Of a DNA stretch of 64,000 nt, positions 12,274-25,400 are shown one piece after another. The position numbers were made by a program, and so were the translations under genes. Origin of the DNA: Viridothelium virens (Eukaryota; Ascomycota; Dothideomycetes; Trypetheliales; Trypetheliaceae). Each line of letters begins with the position of its first letter. Positions within the stretch are counted from its first letter, which is position 1. Where the stretch lies: NCBI GenBank assembly GCA_010094025.1, contig ML991825.1:150258-214257 (forward strand), written 5' to 3'. The notes below the pieces were generated by a model. The model was not told the origin of the DNA. It was given only the letters and a program-made list of their open reading frames with translations, and searched no databases.

Positions 12274-12671
12274 GGACACTCCGAAAGTAATACTCGACAA
12301 CCTTGGGCGCTCTCGGCGCCTTGTCTCCGATTAAAGTCAGTAATGTAAAGCCCGGTGCTCAAGTATCTACTTATACATCGCCCGCAATAGAAAGATCTTC
12401 AGAAATTCGTAGCCGCAAAATAAGCAAGAGTACTGGGATACAATCTGAACATGAAGTTGGATCGAAGAAGCTTTCCACGCAGGAGATGGAGTTTCGTCTA
12501 GTGGGTGTTCAGGCAATAGAAACAGTCGTTTCGGCGACAACCTTTGGATCCGAGAAGACAATGTTTGTCGCGTCGATTTCAGTCACAGTACTTCTGCCTA
12601 CGCATTTGTAGGTGCGGAATTTCCTAGCTGGTAGGCGTTTCTCGAACTATCATCATACATTAGCATATCTC
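12274..12671. other. Intergenic region between convergent 3' ends
   Basis: About 400 bp separating the monooxygenase stop from the MFS transporter stop. A 102-codon plus-strand frame at 12303-12611 has no recognisable domain and its start is not ATG, so I do not call it a gene. Confidence 0.35.
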
Positions 12672-14530
12672 CTAGAGAGTCCAACAAAGCAATTTTACCA
12701 TCTCATCGATTTCCTCAAGGGTTCTATCCTTGACCTCAGGCATGAACAGTATTACAAAGATCTGATCGTGATTAGCAGTATAGTTGAAGAGCTCGTTGAG
12801 ACCTTACCATAGCGACCATGCATGATGGGAACCAGATGAATCCGTACTTTGGACCTAAGCATCATTAGTACCTAAACTCGGCCAAATCAGAATGATCATA
12901 ATTTACCCCAATTTAAGGCGTCAGGGTTGATAAAATACGGAGCTGTGAAGGTAGCAAGCCAGGCGCCCAGGAAGCCGACTGCTGCAGCAAGACCGAAAGT
13001 ATAGGAGCGAAGTCGTTGTGAAGGCAGTTCGCCTCCCAACACCCATGCGTAGGTCGAAATCAAGCCGTTGTAACCACCAATGTATACGACGGATATGCCT
13101 ACAATCGCCTTCGAAGTGGACTCTGCTGCAGGCCGAGCCTGGTAGAGGAGGGCAATGATCAGCTGCGTAACTCCGCACAAGGCCAATCCACTGATAAGCA
13201 TTGGACGGCGACGACCAATGCGTGTGATGACGGAGCTGTTGATAATGATGGCGACGACGCCAACGGCAACGAGAATGCATGAGTTGGCGAATGGGGAGCC
13301 AACATGAGCCTTGTCAAGTCAGAACAAAGTTGAGCATCGTGCCAAATCAACTTACCATCTCGAAGAAATATGTGCCGTAAGCGATCATGAACATGGCTCC
13401 GGATGCTGCTTGCAGGCTGACTGCTGCGACCGACAACAAAGTTCGCCGGCGGTCCACCGGGTTCCGAAAAAGGTCGAGCCATGACACGCCCTTGATAAGA
13501 TTCTTCTCCGAATTAAGTGCTGTTTCAATGCCGTCAAGCTCGTCTTGAACTGTATCTGGGTAAGGTCTGAGCCACAACAAAGCTGATCGCGCTTTATCGG
13601 CATGGCCATGAGTAAGCAGCCATCTTGGACTCTCAGGTATCTAAAGCAAGAGTGAGAGGAGCAACAGTTATCGCAGTGTCGCTTGAACTCACGAAGAGGA
13701 TGCCGACGCCAACGATTGTAGGAACAATGAATACCAGACCCAAGGGAACCAAGTATGAGTTCTTGCCCATAATTGGGGCTGTAAAGTTGTCAACGATGGT
13801 ACCAATTAGGGTACCGGTGGATGTCCAGAACTGAAAGCATGCAATCAACAGACCGCGATACTTGGCAGGTGAGCATTCTTGCAAATAAAGCTGGCTGAAT
13901 GTCATACTGCAGAGAGGTAAACATGTGAACAGCGAATGGATAACCAAGCAACAACTCACAAACAACCATTGCCTAGCCCAAGGATCAATCGGCCAGCGTA
14001 GAGGCCTCCAAGGCTGGTTGTAGCCATCATGAGTATTGTTCCCAGCGTTATCAAAACACCTCCGAGCCAGATGCCGGATTTGCGGCCGAACACCGTTGCG
14101 ATGGGTCCTGCCAGCTTCAGCATTGTTTAATGTTCCAAATGAAGACAGACACACCAACGGCGCAAGAGGCAAGGAAAGCTCCGAGAGTCATGAGACTGCT
14201 GATGAGCTGTTGACGGCCGGGGGAGATATTGTATCCCTGCGAGTGTCAGATATTTCGGCATAGCCTCAGATTCCTCAAATTAAAAAAGAAAAGCCACTTA
14301 CAATCGGACTTGCTGGATCAGGGTTCCCAAAGACCTAGAGAGAAATCCACAATTTGTACTTGTCCTGTGCTTGACATTGATCTTCATACCTTAAGGAAAC
14401 CAACCATGGCCTGCAGGCCGCCGATGAGTCCGAAGTCAATGCCATATTGAAAGGGGCACATTGAAACAAGTGTGCAAGCCAGAAGGCACTTCCAGTTTGC
14501 CTTCAGGCCATCTGGTCGATTGTCTGCCAT
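12672..14530 (-). CDS. MFS transporter, sugar-transporter subfamily
   Basis: A multi-exon gene with about eight short introns, about 500 aa. It starts MADNRPDGLKANWK at 14530 and ends in RTLEEIDEM followed by a short tail. Sugar-porter signatures are present: PESPRWLL after the sixth helix (near 13610-13630), the GRKSG-type loop between helices 2 and 3, repeated GGLYAGR-type and RIGRRRPM loops, and the C-terminal PEVKDRTLEEID. About twelve membrane helices are expected (for example GVTQLIIALLYQ and AAAVGFLGAWLATF). It is a proton-coupled or facilitative carrier in the plasma membrane. The subfamily usually imports sugars or quinate-like acids rather than exporting drugs, so a role as peptide exporter is not supported by sequence. 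It shares a divergent promoter with the P450. Confidence 0.85.
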
Positions 14531-15645
14531 CCTGATTTACGAATTGATGATTGTTCTTAGCTCGAGTTCTCCGACAATGTCCACAAGACCTTGGGCGAGC
14601 GAATTGAAGATTAACCATCGCCAGCAATGCCGAGACTAAGTATTATACAGACATATAGAGAGTTACCTCCGCATTAGCTCATCCTGACCGATCCTCAAAT
14701 CATCCTGGGCACGAGCTACGCGTTCTGGAACAGTTTCCACAGACCTTGATCTCTGCCTAGCGCGTGGCAGCCCCATGGGGTTCTTTGCCGACGCTCCTTC
14801 GGCTCGGCAACGCTTTGCCTCATGAAGACGATCTGCTTTTGTAGGTCTCGGGAAAGGCTTTCTTCGGCAAACACTAGGAACAGTGGGAAAGTTGGCGAAG
14901 CATAGTGATCGCCTCTCCAGGGAAGGAAAAACCGTCCGATGTTGACACAGACCACCTGCCCTTATCTTCTGCCCTATCTCCTCTCACCTCTCATTATTTT
15001 CATGTTTTTGCTGCCTGAAATGCCCAGGGAGATTATTTTCCGATATTAATAGAGCAGAAAGTCAAACATTTACTGTCAAATTCCAAAACATATGACTTGG
15101 GAGGTGTTTGTTGTTGTGTGGGTGGTTGGTGGCAATTTCGGTCGGTTTTCCCATCCCTGGAGAGATCGCGTCTGGGGTCTTTTAACCGGCGAGACTAAAG
15201 CTTCCGGGGAGAAGATACCGAAGTTCTGCCGGCCGCCAGATGCATGTTTACCCCGCCCGCGCTCATCTGGCGACGCGAACCACTGGGGTCAGGTACCTGC
15301 ACGCGACGTTGGTGAGCCTGTGGAACGGCAGATACTCTTCCGGAATTCTGACGGAACTGGTGACCCTCTGATCCATGTTGAAATGGGTGTTATTTCGAGA
15401 GCGAACGTGAGCAGTTCAAAGCAGACGAGGTATTGTTTGTTCTCCCGCTCATTCTGCACTCGATACCATGTTTACACAGCGCTCGACAGAGATAGACTTC
15501 GGAAACTTGCTGGCACGATTGCAGCTGCTCGTCAAGCGATTTGAGTTCACGACCCTCGTAGTATGGATCGCTCTTCTGATGAGCGGGTGGCTGGTGGTGG
15601 ATTATGTACGAATGCTATGGCTTAGAGCAAGAATGGTAACCAGTG
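14531..15645. promoter_or_regulatory. Divergent intergenic region, MFS transporter / P450
   Basis: About 1.1 kb between head-to-head genes, so it should contain both promoters. The last part (15468-15656, plus strand) encodes a hydrophobic stretch (TTLVVWIALLMSGWLVV) that looks like the missing membrane anchor of the P450; see the P450 entry. No repeats or RNA genes seen. Confidence 0.35.
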
Positions 15646-17379
15646 ATGCCACTTGATTCATCAGCCATCTTCTCGACCGCGCTGATTTCGAGGAAGCCAC
15701 CAGGCCCCTTCCCTCTTCCTGTCGTCGGTAATACCCATCTGCTCCCCGACAAGAAGCCGTGAGTCTCTCAAATCTTCAGACTCTAGCCCCTCAATACTCA
15801 GTGCAAATAGATGGATCTACTTCGAGACCCTTTCTAAAACCTACAATTCGCCCCTCATCACCTTCTGGGTTGGTCGCCGCCCGACTATCTGGCTTAACGA
15901 TGCCTGGACCGCGTCCGCCCTCCTCGATAAACGTGCTGCTATCTACTCCTCTCGACCGCGCATGGTCGTCTTCGCCGAGTTGGGCGCCGGCCAATCCAAT
16001 CTCGTCAACATGTACTACGGTGACCGATGGAGGCTACATCGCAAACTCACCCACCTCGGTGTTGGGCTACAGCAGGTACGGAAGTATCGCGGTTTTCAGA
16101 ACGACGAGTCGAAGATTGTGGCTTGGAAGATTTTGGAGCAGCCTGAGAAGTATGCAGAGCATTTTGAGCGATATGCTACCTCGGTCGTGAGCATTATTGG
16201 GTTTGGGAGACGAGTCGCATCAGAGGACGATCCAATCGTGACAGAGGTTATCAAGGTCATGCAACGGGCGGCGGAGCTGAACGTTCCAGGCAAAAGATTC
16301 CCCATGCTGATGGAGACGCTTCCCTTCTTGGCTCGCTTTCCAACGGCAATCGCCCCATGGAAGCATGGACTGGGCCGTAAACGTGGCATCAACTTTTTCT
16401 ATGCCCTTGCTGAGGAAGCGAACGAGACTGAAGGACATGAAGACTCCTACATCAAAGCGATTTTCCGGGAAGGGCCCAAGTATGACCTTTCCATCGATGA
16501 AATCGCCTCCTTGTCAGGCAACTTGTTCGGTGCAGGAAGCGACACATCCAGCTCGACATTGATTACCTTTGTGCTTGCTTGTTGTGCGTTTCCTGAGACG
16601 CTACTGCATGCATGGGAGGAGCTCGACAAGGCCGTCGGCCCTTCGCACAGTCCGAATTGGGACGACCTCGAGCAACTGCCCTATGTCAAAGCATTCGTAA
16701 AGGAAGTCTTGAGGTGGAGGAGTGTTGCCATCATTGGCGGGCAACCACACGCACCCATCAATGACGACACTTACAACGGCTATCACATTCCGAAAGGTCA
16801 GCGAGAGCTCTCCTGTCCTAGCGATTTGATTGATCGCATACACTGACTTTATTCCAGGTACATGGGTCCAAGGCAACGTGTGGGCAATCCATCACCATGA
16901 ACGCGAATTTCCCGATCCCGATCGCTTCAAACCTGAGCGGTTTCTGGGAGACGATTCGTGGACGAGGCCATTTCCGAATGAAAAGGGATACATGACTTTC
17001 GGCTGGGGGCGTCGCGCATGTTCTGGTCAAGGTCTCGCTGAACAAGGAACTCTGATTACTGTTGCACGATTGCTCTGGGCGTTCCGCATCGAAAAAGCGC
17101 TAGATAAGACAGGTCAAGAGATTCCGGTTGATATCTTTGCGTACACGTGCGTATATCACGTCAGCGCTTGATCCATGCGGTAGCTAACACTTCCGTAGTG
17201 ATGGACTCAACATGCGCCCACAGCCCTTTAAGGCACGATTCACGCCAAGAAGCGAGGAGATTCGAGCGACCATTGAGAGAGAAGGTAGACAAGCGCTGCA
17301 AGATTTGGCGGAATACGAAGGGGAGACTAATTATCGGATGAGTACATTTTACCAGAATCCTACCCGGTCGAAGAAATGA
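15646..17379 (+). CDS. Cytochrome P450 monooxygenase
   Basis: Exons 15646-15758, 15811-16796, 16858-17146 and 17199-17379 encode 522 aa in one frame. The proline hinge KPPGPFPLPVVGN lies at the N-terminus. The I-helix oxygen-binding motif is AGSDTSSST, the ExxR motif is EVLR in KEVLRWRS, the PERF-type motif is PDRFKPERF, and the heme loop is FGWGRRACSG with Cys about residue 421. This is a complete class II fungal P450 core. The ATG at 15646 leaves no membrane anchor. An upstream frame starting at 15468 codes for a transmembrane helix but is one base out of phase, and I find no convincing 30+ nt intron that joins it except 5' GT near 15588 to AG near 15690. The enzyme probably oxidises the cluster product at the ER face. 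Confidence 0.9.
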
Positions 17380-17693
17380 CCCTACCAGATTGGCTTTCAG
17401 TATGTTAGACAGTCCAGAGGCAGTCTGTATGACGAAACTGTCTGGAAAAGTTCCCAGATAACCTTCATATTTGCACAAGCCTCATGGGAGATCGTGCCAG
17501 GGCCATAGATGTCAGGGGGGCCTCCCTCCATTGATCAGCTATATAACGGGCCAGAGCCTGTCGCTTCGACGCTTAGTGCTTAAGGCTTGAGTCGTCCGTA
17601 TCCGGCGGTCTTTGAGAAGACATGGGCTTCTAGGTACATAAGAATTTTGACAGAACGAGTTCCCACCTTGGACAATGCCCTGCATGAACCTTT
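17380..17693. other. Intergenic region between convergent P450 and dioxygenase
   Basis: About 310 bp of 3' flank for both genes. I see no gene in it. Confidence 0.35.
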
Positions 17694-18796
17694 TCAAGCA
17701 TATCTTCCCTGAATCCTCATGTGCTGAAACTCGCCTGCAGTTACAAACTCCGAGGACACCTTTGCTCCGAGACCCGAGCCGTCCAGCAGAGGGCGCAGAA
17801 CGGCTGTCCGATCAGGCTTTGCAAAATAAGCTATTGAAAAGCGCTCTTCAACGACATCCCCCTTTCTTGCTTGTTCGTTACCTTGTGGTAATTCAGGTAG
17901 ATGAACACGATGTCGTGCGCTACAGAGACCAGTCCATTTCTGCAGGCAATCTCCCGCATTCAGGATGCACTCGTACGGGCCTCCGCTCGCGATGCCGACG
18001 AAGCTCCCACTCCCGGGCGGTGATTCGACCTCAAGACCTCCTACGCGGTCTTGGAACAGGAGCGTGATGCTCCCAAAGTCGGTGTGCGCTGCAATCCGCG
18101 TCGAGGTAGAGAATGCCTCTTGCGGTACGGCTGGGTAGTGGGTTAAGCGTAGCTCATTGTGCTGAGCTGCGTGGAGCTGGCTTAGTGTCTGTGTTGGAAG
18201 GCCCAGCCCTATGGAAATAGCCTCGAGAATGAGCAGTTGTGTGCGGTAACATACTTCGAAGAATTCGACGAAGGTGGGCTCAAAAGTGTCACAGACCCCA
18301 GTAGGTGGCCAGATGTTGCTGTAGAGCTCGTCTCGTTCAGACCCAATGTCATATGACTCCTATCCGAAGAGTTTGGTAGCTGTGTCAGAGACCAGAAGTG
18401 GGGTTTGTAGCAGACCTTCATGTCTTTCAGAAGAGGAAGTTGGGATGACTTGTCCTCACGCCCATAGTTCGAGATGGTGGAGACATTCTCTAAACCTACC
18501 GCGCTGAAGCCTCGGTGTGGGTTTGCTGTAGGAGGATGAGGAGACTTTAATTTCTGGTTTAATGGTAGTTGGAAGAAATGCCGACTCTGGTCGATTCATT
18601 AGCGAATAGCACCTTTCGTCGGTTCACTTCGACTTACCGTTGCAAATGCCTTGTCAATTGTCGAAGGCTCGATGCCGTGATTTACGAGTCTCACGAAGCC
18701 GCGTTGTCTGAGGCCTGACACGAGTTTGCGGCAAAATTGATCACGCTTTGCTACATTGCCGCTTTGATAATTCGCAAAGTCAAGTCGCTCAAACAT
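17694..18796 (-). CDS. 2-oxoglutarate/Fe(II)-dependent dioxygenase (IPNS-like)
   Basis: Three exons (18796-18638, 18586-18416, 18359-17694) encode 331 aa. The N-terminal DIOX_N region contains GFVRLVNHGIEP. The double-stranded beta-helix core has the Fe(II) ligands HTD (AAHTDFGSITLLFQD) and His in SARHRVHLP, and the 2OG-binding Arg-x-Ser in ERFSIAYFAKPDR. The catalytic set is complete. I chose the ATG at 18796 (MFERLDFANY), which matches how this family begins; the frame is open a little further upstream without an ATG. Family members catalyse hydroxylation, desaturation or ring closure on amino acids and peptides. Lying 0.6 kb downstream of the NRPS on the same strand, it is the best candidate for direct modification of the peptide. 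Confidence 0.88.
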
Positions 18797-19413
18797 CCCT
18801 TGAAAAATCGTCAAAATGCCGCGAAGCGCTCCCAAAGTCCAGGAAGTCAGACTCTCCACACCGAGATGCCATCATAAGTTCGGCGTGACTGCTCGTCTTA
18901 TAGTCTCCTTCCTTCGTATCGGGATCCTCACCAATCTTGTCTCACTAAGGCAGGGGCCGTCTCGGTGATCCTTCAAAAAATTTTGGACTCTATCGCACGG
19001 TGCACTTTGCCAAGGGTCTTCGTTCCGTGGCTCTAAGTCCTACTCAGCGAGGCGGTGAAGCTCGGATGTCAGCCGGTGAGGCCAGTGCCTAAGCGTTCTC
19101 TTTGATATAATAAAAGTAGTTCTTGCGAGTCGGAGGCACGATCGGAATAGTAATCCATATCGTACTTGACCAGACTCGCGGTGGAATGACTGCCACTCAA
19201 TGGCCCTCCAAGCGACTCACATTTTATTCTGAATACAAATCATCTCGCGAGCTCGCCATGAGCTTTGCGATGCTCGGCTCACGAAATTACGTTACAAAAG
19301 TGCCAGGCTGGGTACAAAGAAATTTGTCCTCAGAATTTCTCTTTTTAGTGCGGACAAGTGCCAGGTCAGATCATGGCAGCACTAGACTACCCCCAGCAAG
19401 CTTCTACGTATTA
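18797..19413. promoter_or_regulatory. Promoter region of the dioxygenase, downstream of the NRPS
   Basis: About 620 bp between the NRPS stop and the dioxygenase start, both on the minus strand. It should contain the NRPS terminator and the dioxygenase promoter. A 27-codon frame starting ATG at 18870 ends before the dioxygenase ATG and could be an upstream ORF. No other structure recognised. Confidence 0.3.
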
Positions 19414-22400
19414 CTAGTGCTCACACAAAATTGTTCGCAGTCGAAGTAAAAACTCTCGCACTGTCCCCTCGTCAATAAGTTTCCTGTTGCCTTCAAATTC
19501 TAGCTCCAGCTTCCCACTTCGCGGTGTAGCGTAAATCTCTGGGCGATTGCGCGGAAGTAGGTCTCTTTCATAGACGGATACATTGCTCTGCCATCCCGCA
19601 AACGTGAACTCTGTATCCTCTTCTTGCTGATAAGCAGTACGCCACCCAAAGTCTTGCACTTCCTTCGGCCACTCAGTGCAACTTTTGATGATTTCAACCA
19701 TTCCCATGGCTTCATGAACCGAGTCTTGTATAAACTGGGGCTGTAACTGCATTGCGATGTCACTCATCGAATCACCCGCTTCTATGCGCAGTCTGACAGG
19801 GACTTCCGTTAGACAAGGGCCGACGACTTTTTGAAGCCGGGTTGGAAGCATTGAACGGCCCGTAACCAAGCGACCAAATACTACCTCATCTCGTTGAAAT
19901 TGTTGCGACAGGGCCAGAGCACAAGCAGCATGGAAAACTGTCGCAGGAGAGACTCCATCGAACCATCGTACACTGGGCATTTCAATGGTTTCCTTCATTG
20001 TCAAGCGATCTCCTGTGTTATAAGCTTGACCTGTCGGGTCGCCGGTACTCGACTCCGGAAATGGGCAGCCGTTCAGCCTTGAAGCCCAATACTGCATGCT
20101 GTCATTTTTCTTGGTCTCATTGAAAGCGATCACCTCACCAAAAGCAGGTGGTATTGGTAGACTCTCTTCACTGTAAATAGACGACAAACTTTTTAGGACG
20201 AGTCCAAAGCTGAACCCATCAAATTGAGCGTGAGATAGCCTGAAAATGAGCCTGTGCTTTCCGGAGTGATGCTTGATAGCCATGAAACGAATGAATGAAT
20301 GGCCCAATTTTCGATCCCTTTTGAGATCTTCCTCGCAGATAGTATTCGTGAAGGAGGACGCGGTTCCGTCATCGACTTCGAAAAGGTCAAAGGTCGGCTT
20401 AAAATCCGCTATCAGTACTTGCAAAAAGCCGTAATCTGCTGGTATGAAGACTGTATGAAGGATGTCGAAGTATTTCACTAGTTCTTCACATGCCCGCTTA
20501 AGCCTCGCGAAGTCTATATCGCTAGACAGGTCAAGGATCCAGTGCGGAAATCTGTTAGGCGGATCTTGTAGCGCATCTAGGATCGCGCGTTCCTGGAAAT
20601 CCGTCGTCGGAAAAACATTCTTGATACTTCCCACGTCTTGATCAAGAAAAGGTTGCACAGATTCCTGCAGAAATATTTCTACATCACTCACTTTGAGTAA
20701 CGAGAAAGGCGGCAATGCCTGTGAAGACTCCTTCTCTCCAGTGACTTCCGTCACTAGCTGTGCCAACTGAGAGAGACGAGGCGCTTTGAAGATATCAGCG
20801 ACGGTTAGCAATAGCTGTTGGTCCCGTGCGGCTGCCACCAAACGCATAGCTGCAATAGACTCTCCTCCAATCCTCAGAAAGCTACTATCAGCACTAATGC
20901 TCGAAGCCTCGATCCCGAGGACCGCGGACCACAAGATTTGTAACCGCTTCTCCATCATCGTGGATGGTGCGCGGCGCTCTTTACCTCGTGGTTGCAGTTC
21001 AGCAAGACGCTCCAGTGTCTTTGAACCTCCCAACTCTCGCAAGGCTCGTCTGTCTGTTTTGTTGGTCGTCGTCATAGGAATTTTATCAATAGGAATGTAT
21101 GCGCCTGGGACCATATACTGCGGTAAATGCTCCGAGAGGCTCTCCTCAAGGTCCTCCACAAGTCGCCCAAGCCTGGACCGGATATCTGAATTTGACCGAT
21201 TTCCATTTCTCGCGAGACTTAAGAACACGGCAAGGATAGGGTGCTCGCTATTTTGTGGCATGATAATCTCTGCAGCCACGCCATCGCAATAGCTGGACTC
21301 CCTCAGACTTGCTCGGACATGGTGTTCAACTTCTTCCAATTCTATTCGCTGCCCTCGTAGCTTGATCAATGTGTCTTTGCGGCCGATGAATTGCAAGGAC
21401 CCGTCTGTGTTGTATTTCAGGAGATCCCCTGTCTTGTAAAGCCTGCCATGCCGGCCTGGATGTCCTTCCAAGCCACGGGTGAGCCATGGCGGGTCATGCA
21501 TGAATGCTGCTGCTGTTTTGGCCTCGTCGTCAAAATAACCCTGACTAACAGTTGGTCCTTCAATTAAGAGCTCTCCAATGGCGCCAATGGCAGCCAGATG
21601 ATTTGGACGATCAGGCTGGACAAGCCATGTCAGAGCACCAAATGAATGGCCAACATGGTTGTTGGGTGTCCTGGGGCCAAGAGGGACTATTGAAAGAGCT
21701 TGCGCGCATTCTGCTGGGCCATAGATCCCAATGATTGTCTCTGCTTGTGCCCAGCGTGCGACCTCGGCACTTTGGATCGGCTCGCCTCCCATCGCCAATG
21801 TTCTAATACCCGGCATGGCAGATGGGTCCAATGACCGAGCAACTGAGGGTGTGAAGTACACGTAATCGGCGTTCATACGGTTGAGGGAACTAGGAATGTC
21901 ATTTTTGCGCTCCCATTCCGATGGTATGCAAAGGCATCCGCCGCATATCAAAGTATTTAAGGTGTTGGACCAGGAAACGTCAAAATTGTATGAGACGAAG
22001 TCGAAAACGCGAGTTCCCCGTTTGACATGTAGGGCTTTTGCCTGATGCATTGCTGCGGATGAGAAGTTTTCATGCGTCGTTACAACACCCTTAGGAGTGC
22101 CCGTCGATCCAGAGGTGAAGACGATATACAAGATATCTAATGGCGAAACTTTGGGTAACTGAATCTTGATCGGGCTTTGGCAAGGTTGCAACGGGAGAGT
22201 TGTCTTATCGGCCACGACGACATAGGAATTGGATATCCGTGTTGCTAGTGTTTCGTTGGCGACAGAAGAGATAATTAGCCTTGGATTGACTTGTTTGACT
22301 ATAGAACGTAGGCGTGCTTCTGGCTGGGTTGAGTCCATTGCTAGACAAGCCGCACCCGATTTCATTGTTGCTAATGCAGCTACTGGCATCCACAGTGACT

Positions 22401-25400
22401 TTTCGAAGCACAAGGGGATAACAGTCCCGGGGCCGGCACCAAGAGTAGCCAGTTGAGAAGCTAAGCGGTCAGAAAGATCATCCAGTTCTGCATATGATAG
22501 ATTTCCGTCCCACGAGCATATGGCTGGCGCCTGAGGTTGTTGCAATACGGTGTCCCTGATCGAATCGTGCACGCATGCTTGGTTAGGTCTCGGAACAGAA
22601 GAATTCCAGCCCCAAAGTTCTGTAATGTCCTGCGTGCTAACCGTCTCAATGTCTTCAACCAAGTGAGTCGAAGACGTACATACTTGACGGAGAACTTGTT
22701 CAAACTGGGAGGCAATGCGTTCCATTTGCACTACATCAACAACCTTCGAATCAAAGCTTATCTCTATTGATAGATCACTTGTATGTCTGAGCTGGCACAT
22801 TATCATTACAGCGTGGGGATTGAAGGTATCGAGTCCATCGGTGGAAACTTTTAGTTCGGAATGGGTCCGGAATGGTCCACCGCTGTGATTCACGTGCGCA
22901 CCATCTCCGGCTGGCTGAACGACAAGAAGAGTATTGAAATGACCGCTTGTTTTGGTATTCGTATCGGTGCGGCAAGCATCAAGCAATACCGTGTGCTCAT
23001 AAGGGATCATGTCAATGGACTGTTTCTGTAAGTTCTCCAGAAGGTCGTTGACGGTCATTTTTGGGTTGAACTTTACTCGCACGGGAAGTGCACTTATGAG
23101 AGGCGCGATCATGCGCTCAATGCCCGCTATTGGCGCCTGCCGTCCCGTTACCAGCGCCCCGAAGACTAAATCTTTGGAATCGGTATAGCATGCGGACAAG
23201 ATCGACCAAGCTGTTCTTATTACGGTTGACGCTGTGACGTCTCGATCGGGCCATCGCATATCATTTATATTGCGCTTCACCGTACTGTCGGCCTTTGGTT
23301 GATAATCCTGATAAGGTAGCATCGGAAAAGGAACAGCCTCAGAGTCTGAGAATTGATGGCGCCAGAACTCTCTGGCATTTTCCTTATCAGTTCTTACGGT
23401 GTGCTTCAAAAAGGCCTGGAAAGGTGCCACGGGGTATTTATTGATCTCGCCCATGTAGGAATTCGAGACTTCTTCAAGAAGCAAATCTAAAGAATGCCCA
23501 TCATATATTGCGTGATGTTGAGTAAGAACACAGTAGCGTCGTCCAGTTTCTGATTGTTCAACAATCGCTAGTCGAGTAAGACGGGAGGAGAGACCCATTG
23601 GTCTTCTTTGATCGTATTCGAGATACGCCTGCAGGCTTGGGCTGGTTTGCCATTCTAATTGTTCGCCCAGCTGTACCTGTATCAACCCTTCGATGGGAAT
23701 ATCAACTATCCTAGAGCGAAGAATCGGCGCAGTCGATCGGCTGACGTCTTCCCATGCTTGCTTCAGGCGATCAATGTCGAGATCGTCTCGTAGCTCCAAG
23801 AGAAGTCTTGCAATATAATCCCCAGGCCGTTTCGCTGTCACTGAAAGAAGTGATTTTTGGACATCAGTACAAGGGAATGCGTCTTCAATGTCTGATGCCT
23901 GTGTACCGCATAGCCTAGATATATGTGCAATACTCTTGTCCTTCATATTTGCCATCCGTAATAACGAGAACGGCTCCACCGTTTCTTCCTCCACCAAAGT
24001 GTCGGAGGGTCGAGATCGGGATGTGATTGCTTTTGCCATTTCGGAAAGTCGCGGCGAACGCAGAATATGTTGAACTGTTAGGTCAATACTTTGACTACGA
24101 GCTAGAGCAGCTAACCGCATGGCAGCGATGGAATCACCACCCAAGCGTAGAAAACCGCTGTTGGCGCCGATGGTTTCGATAGGAAGACCTAGCACTACTG
24201 CCCATAACTGTCGCAGGCAGTGTTCTGCATCTGTGGACACTGGCACCTCTGCCGCAGCTTCAGTTGCACCAGCCAGTTGTTCAATTGTCAGATCTGCGCC
24301 TATTTGCCGTAGGTGTCTTCTGTCGATTTTTCCACTCGCGGTTAATGGGACAGCTTCAATCGGTATATAAGCACTCGGCACCATGGATAAAGGAAGTCTT
24401 TCTGGCAAGGCAATTTGAAGATGGTTCACAAGCTCGTCCAACTGAGTAGTCGACTGTGACTCATGCTGTATAAAGACAACAAGGGTATCCTTCTCCGTCG
24501 CTTTTGGGACAACAATGTCGGCGATCATAGTTGGCACTGAGTGCGTACGTCCTAGGCATTGTTGAACATGGTGCTCTACTTCGGAAAGTTCGACCCTCTG
24601 CCCTCGAAGCTTGGTCTGTCTGTCTTTTCTTCCGAGGAAGAGCAATGTGCCATCGGCCGGATTGTATTTTACGAGGTCGCCCGTCCTGTACACACGGCCG
24701 CCCCTTCCAGGAAGTGCACCATCAGGAGAACCTTCCATCAGCCAGGTTGGGTTCTCTAGGAAAGCTGACTCTGTCTTTTCTTCGTCATGTAGATACCCTG
24801 CACCCACAAGCGGTCCCTCTAAACAAAGCTCTCCGATGGTACCTATAGGGCATAATCGCGTATTTGACAGTGGGTCTATTACCCAAGTTAAGACTCCTAC
24901 TCCAGTGCCTATGGACAGCTGACGGGGTAATGTGCTTGGAACGCTCCAATACGTCGCCATTGCGGAGCACTCCGTTGGCCCGTATACTACAGCGACATTG
25001 GCAGATGAGACCCAGGGAGCAAGGTCATCTGTTTTCACTTCTTCACCACCAAGGTAGACACTCTGAAGCGTTGGTATTCTGGTAGGGTCAATGAGTCGCG
25101 CAGTAGCGGGCGTCAGAAAAATGCTGGTGGTCCGAAATCTTCGAATGCTGTCAGTTAAGTTATTTTTCCGCTCTTCTTCACTGGGAATGCACAAGGTCCC
25201 GCCGGCACAAAGAACATGTAAAGCACTCCAGTGGGCTGCATCAAACGCGTAAGATGAGAAGTCGTACATGCGCGAACTTCTATCCAATTGGAGAACGTCG
25301 CGCTGATGTGATACGGCACTGCTGAAGTTCCGATGTTGTAACAAGCAGCCCTTAGGGGATCCTGTGCTTCCAGAAGTGAAAATAGCGAACAAGAGATCGG

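Noticed and set aside
12672-14530. MFS transporter as a dedicated toxin or peptide exporter
   Set aside because: Sequence signatures are of the sugar-porter family, not of drug:H+ antiporters.
20786-21292. 168-codon plus-strand frame within the NRPS, with others like it along the gene
   Set aside because: They lie opposite conserved NRPS domains and repeat at equivalent module positions, as expected for shadows.
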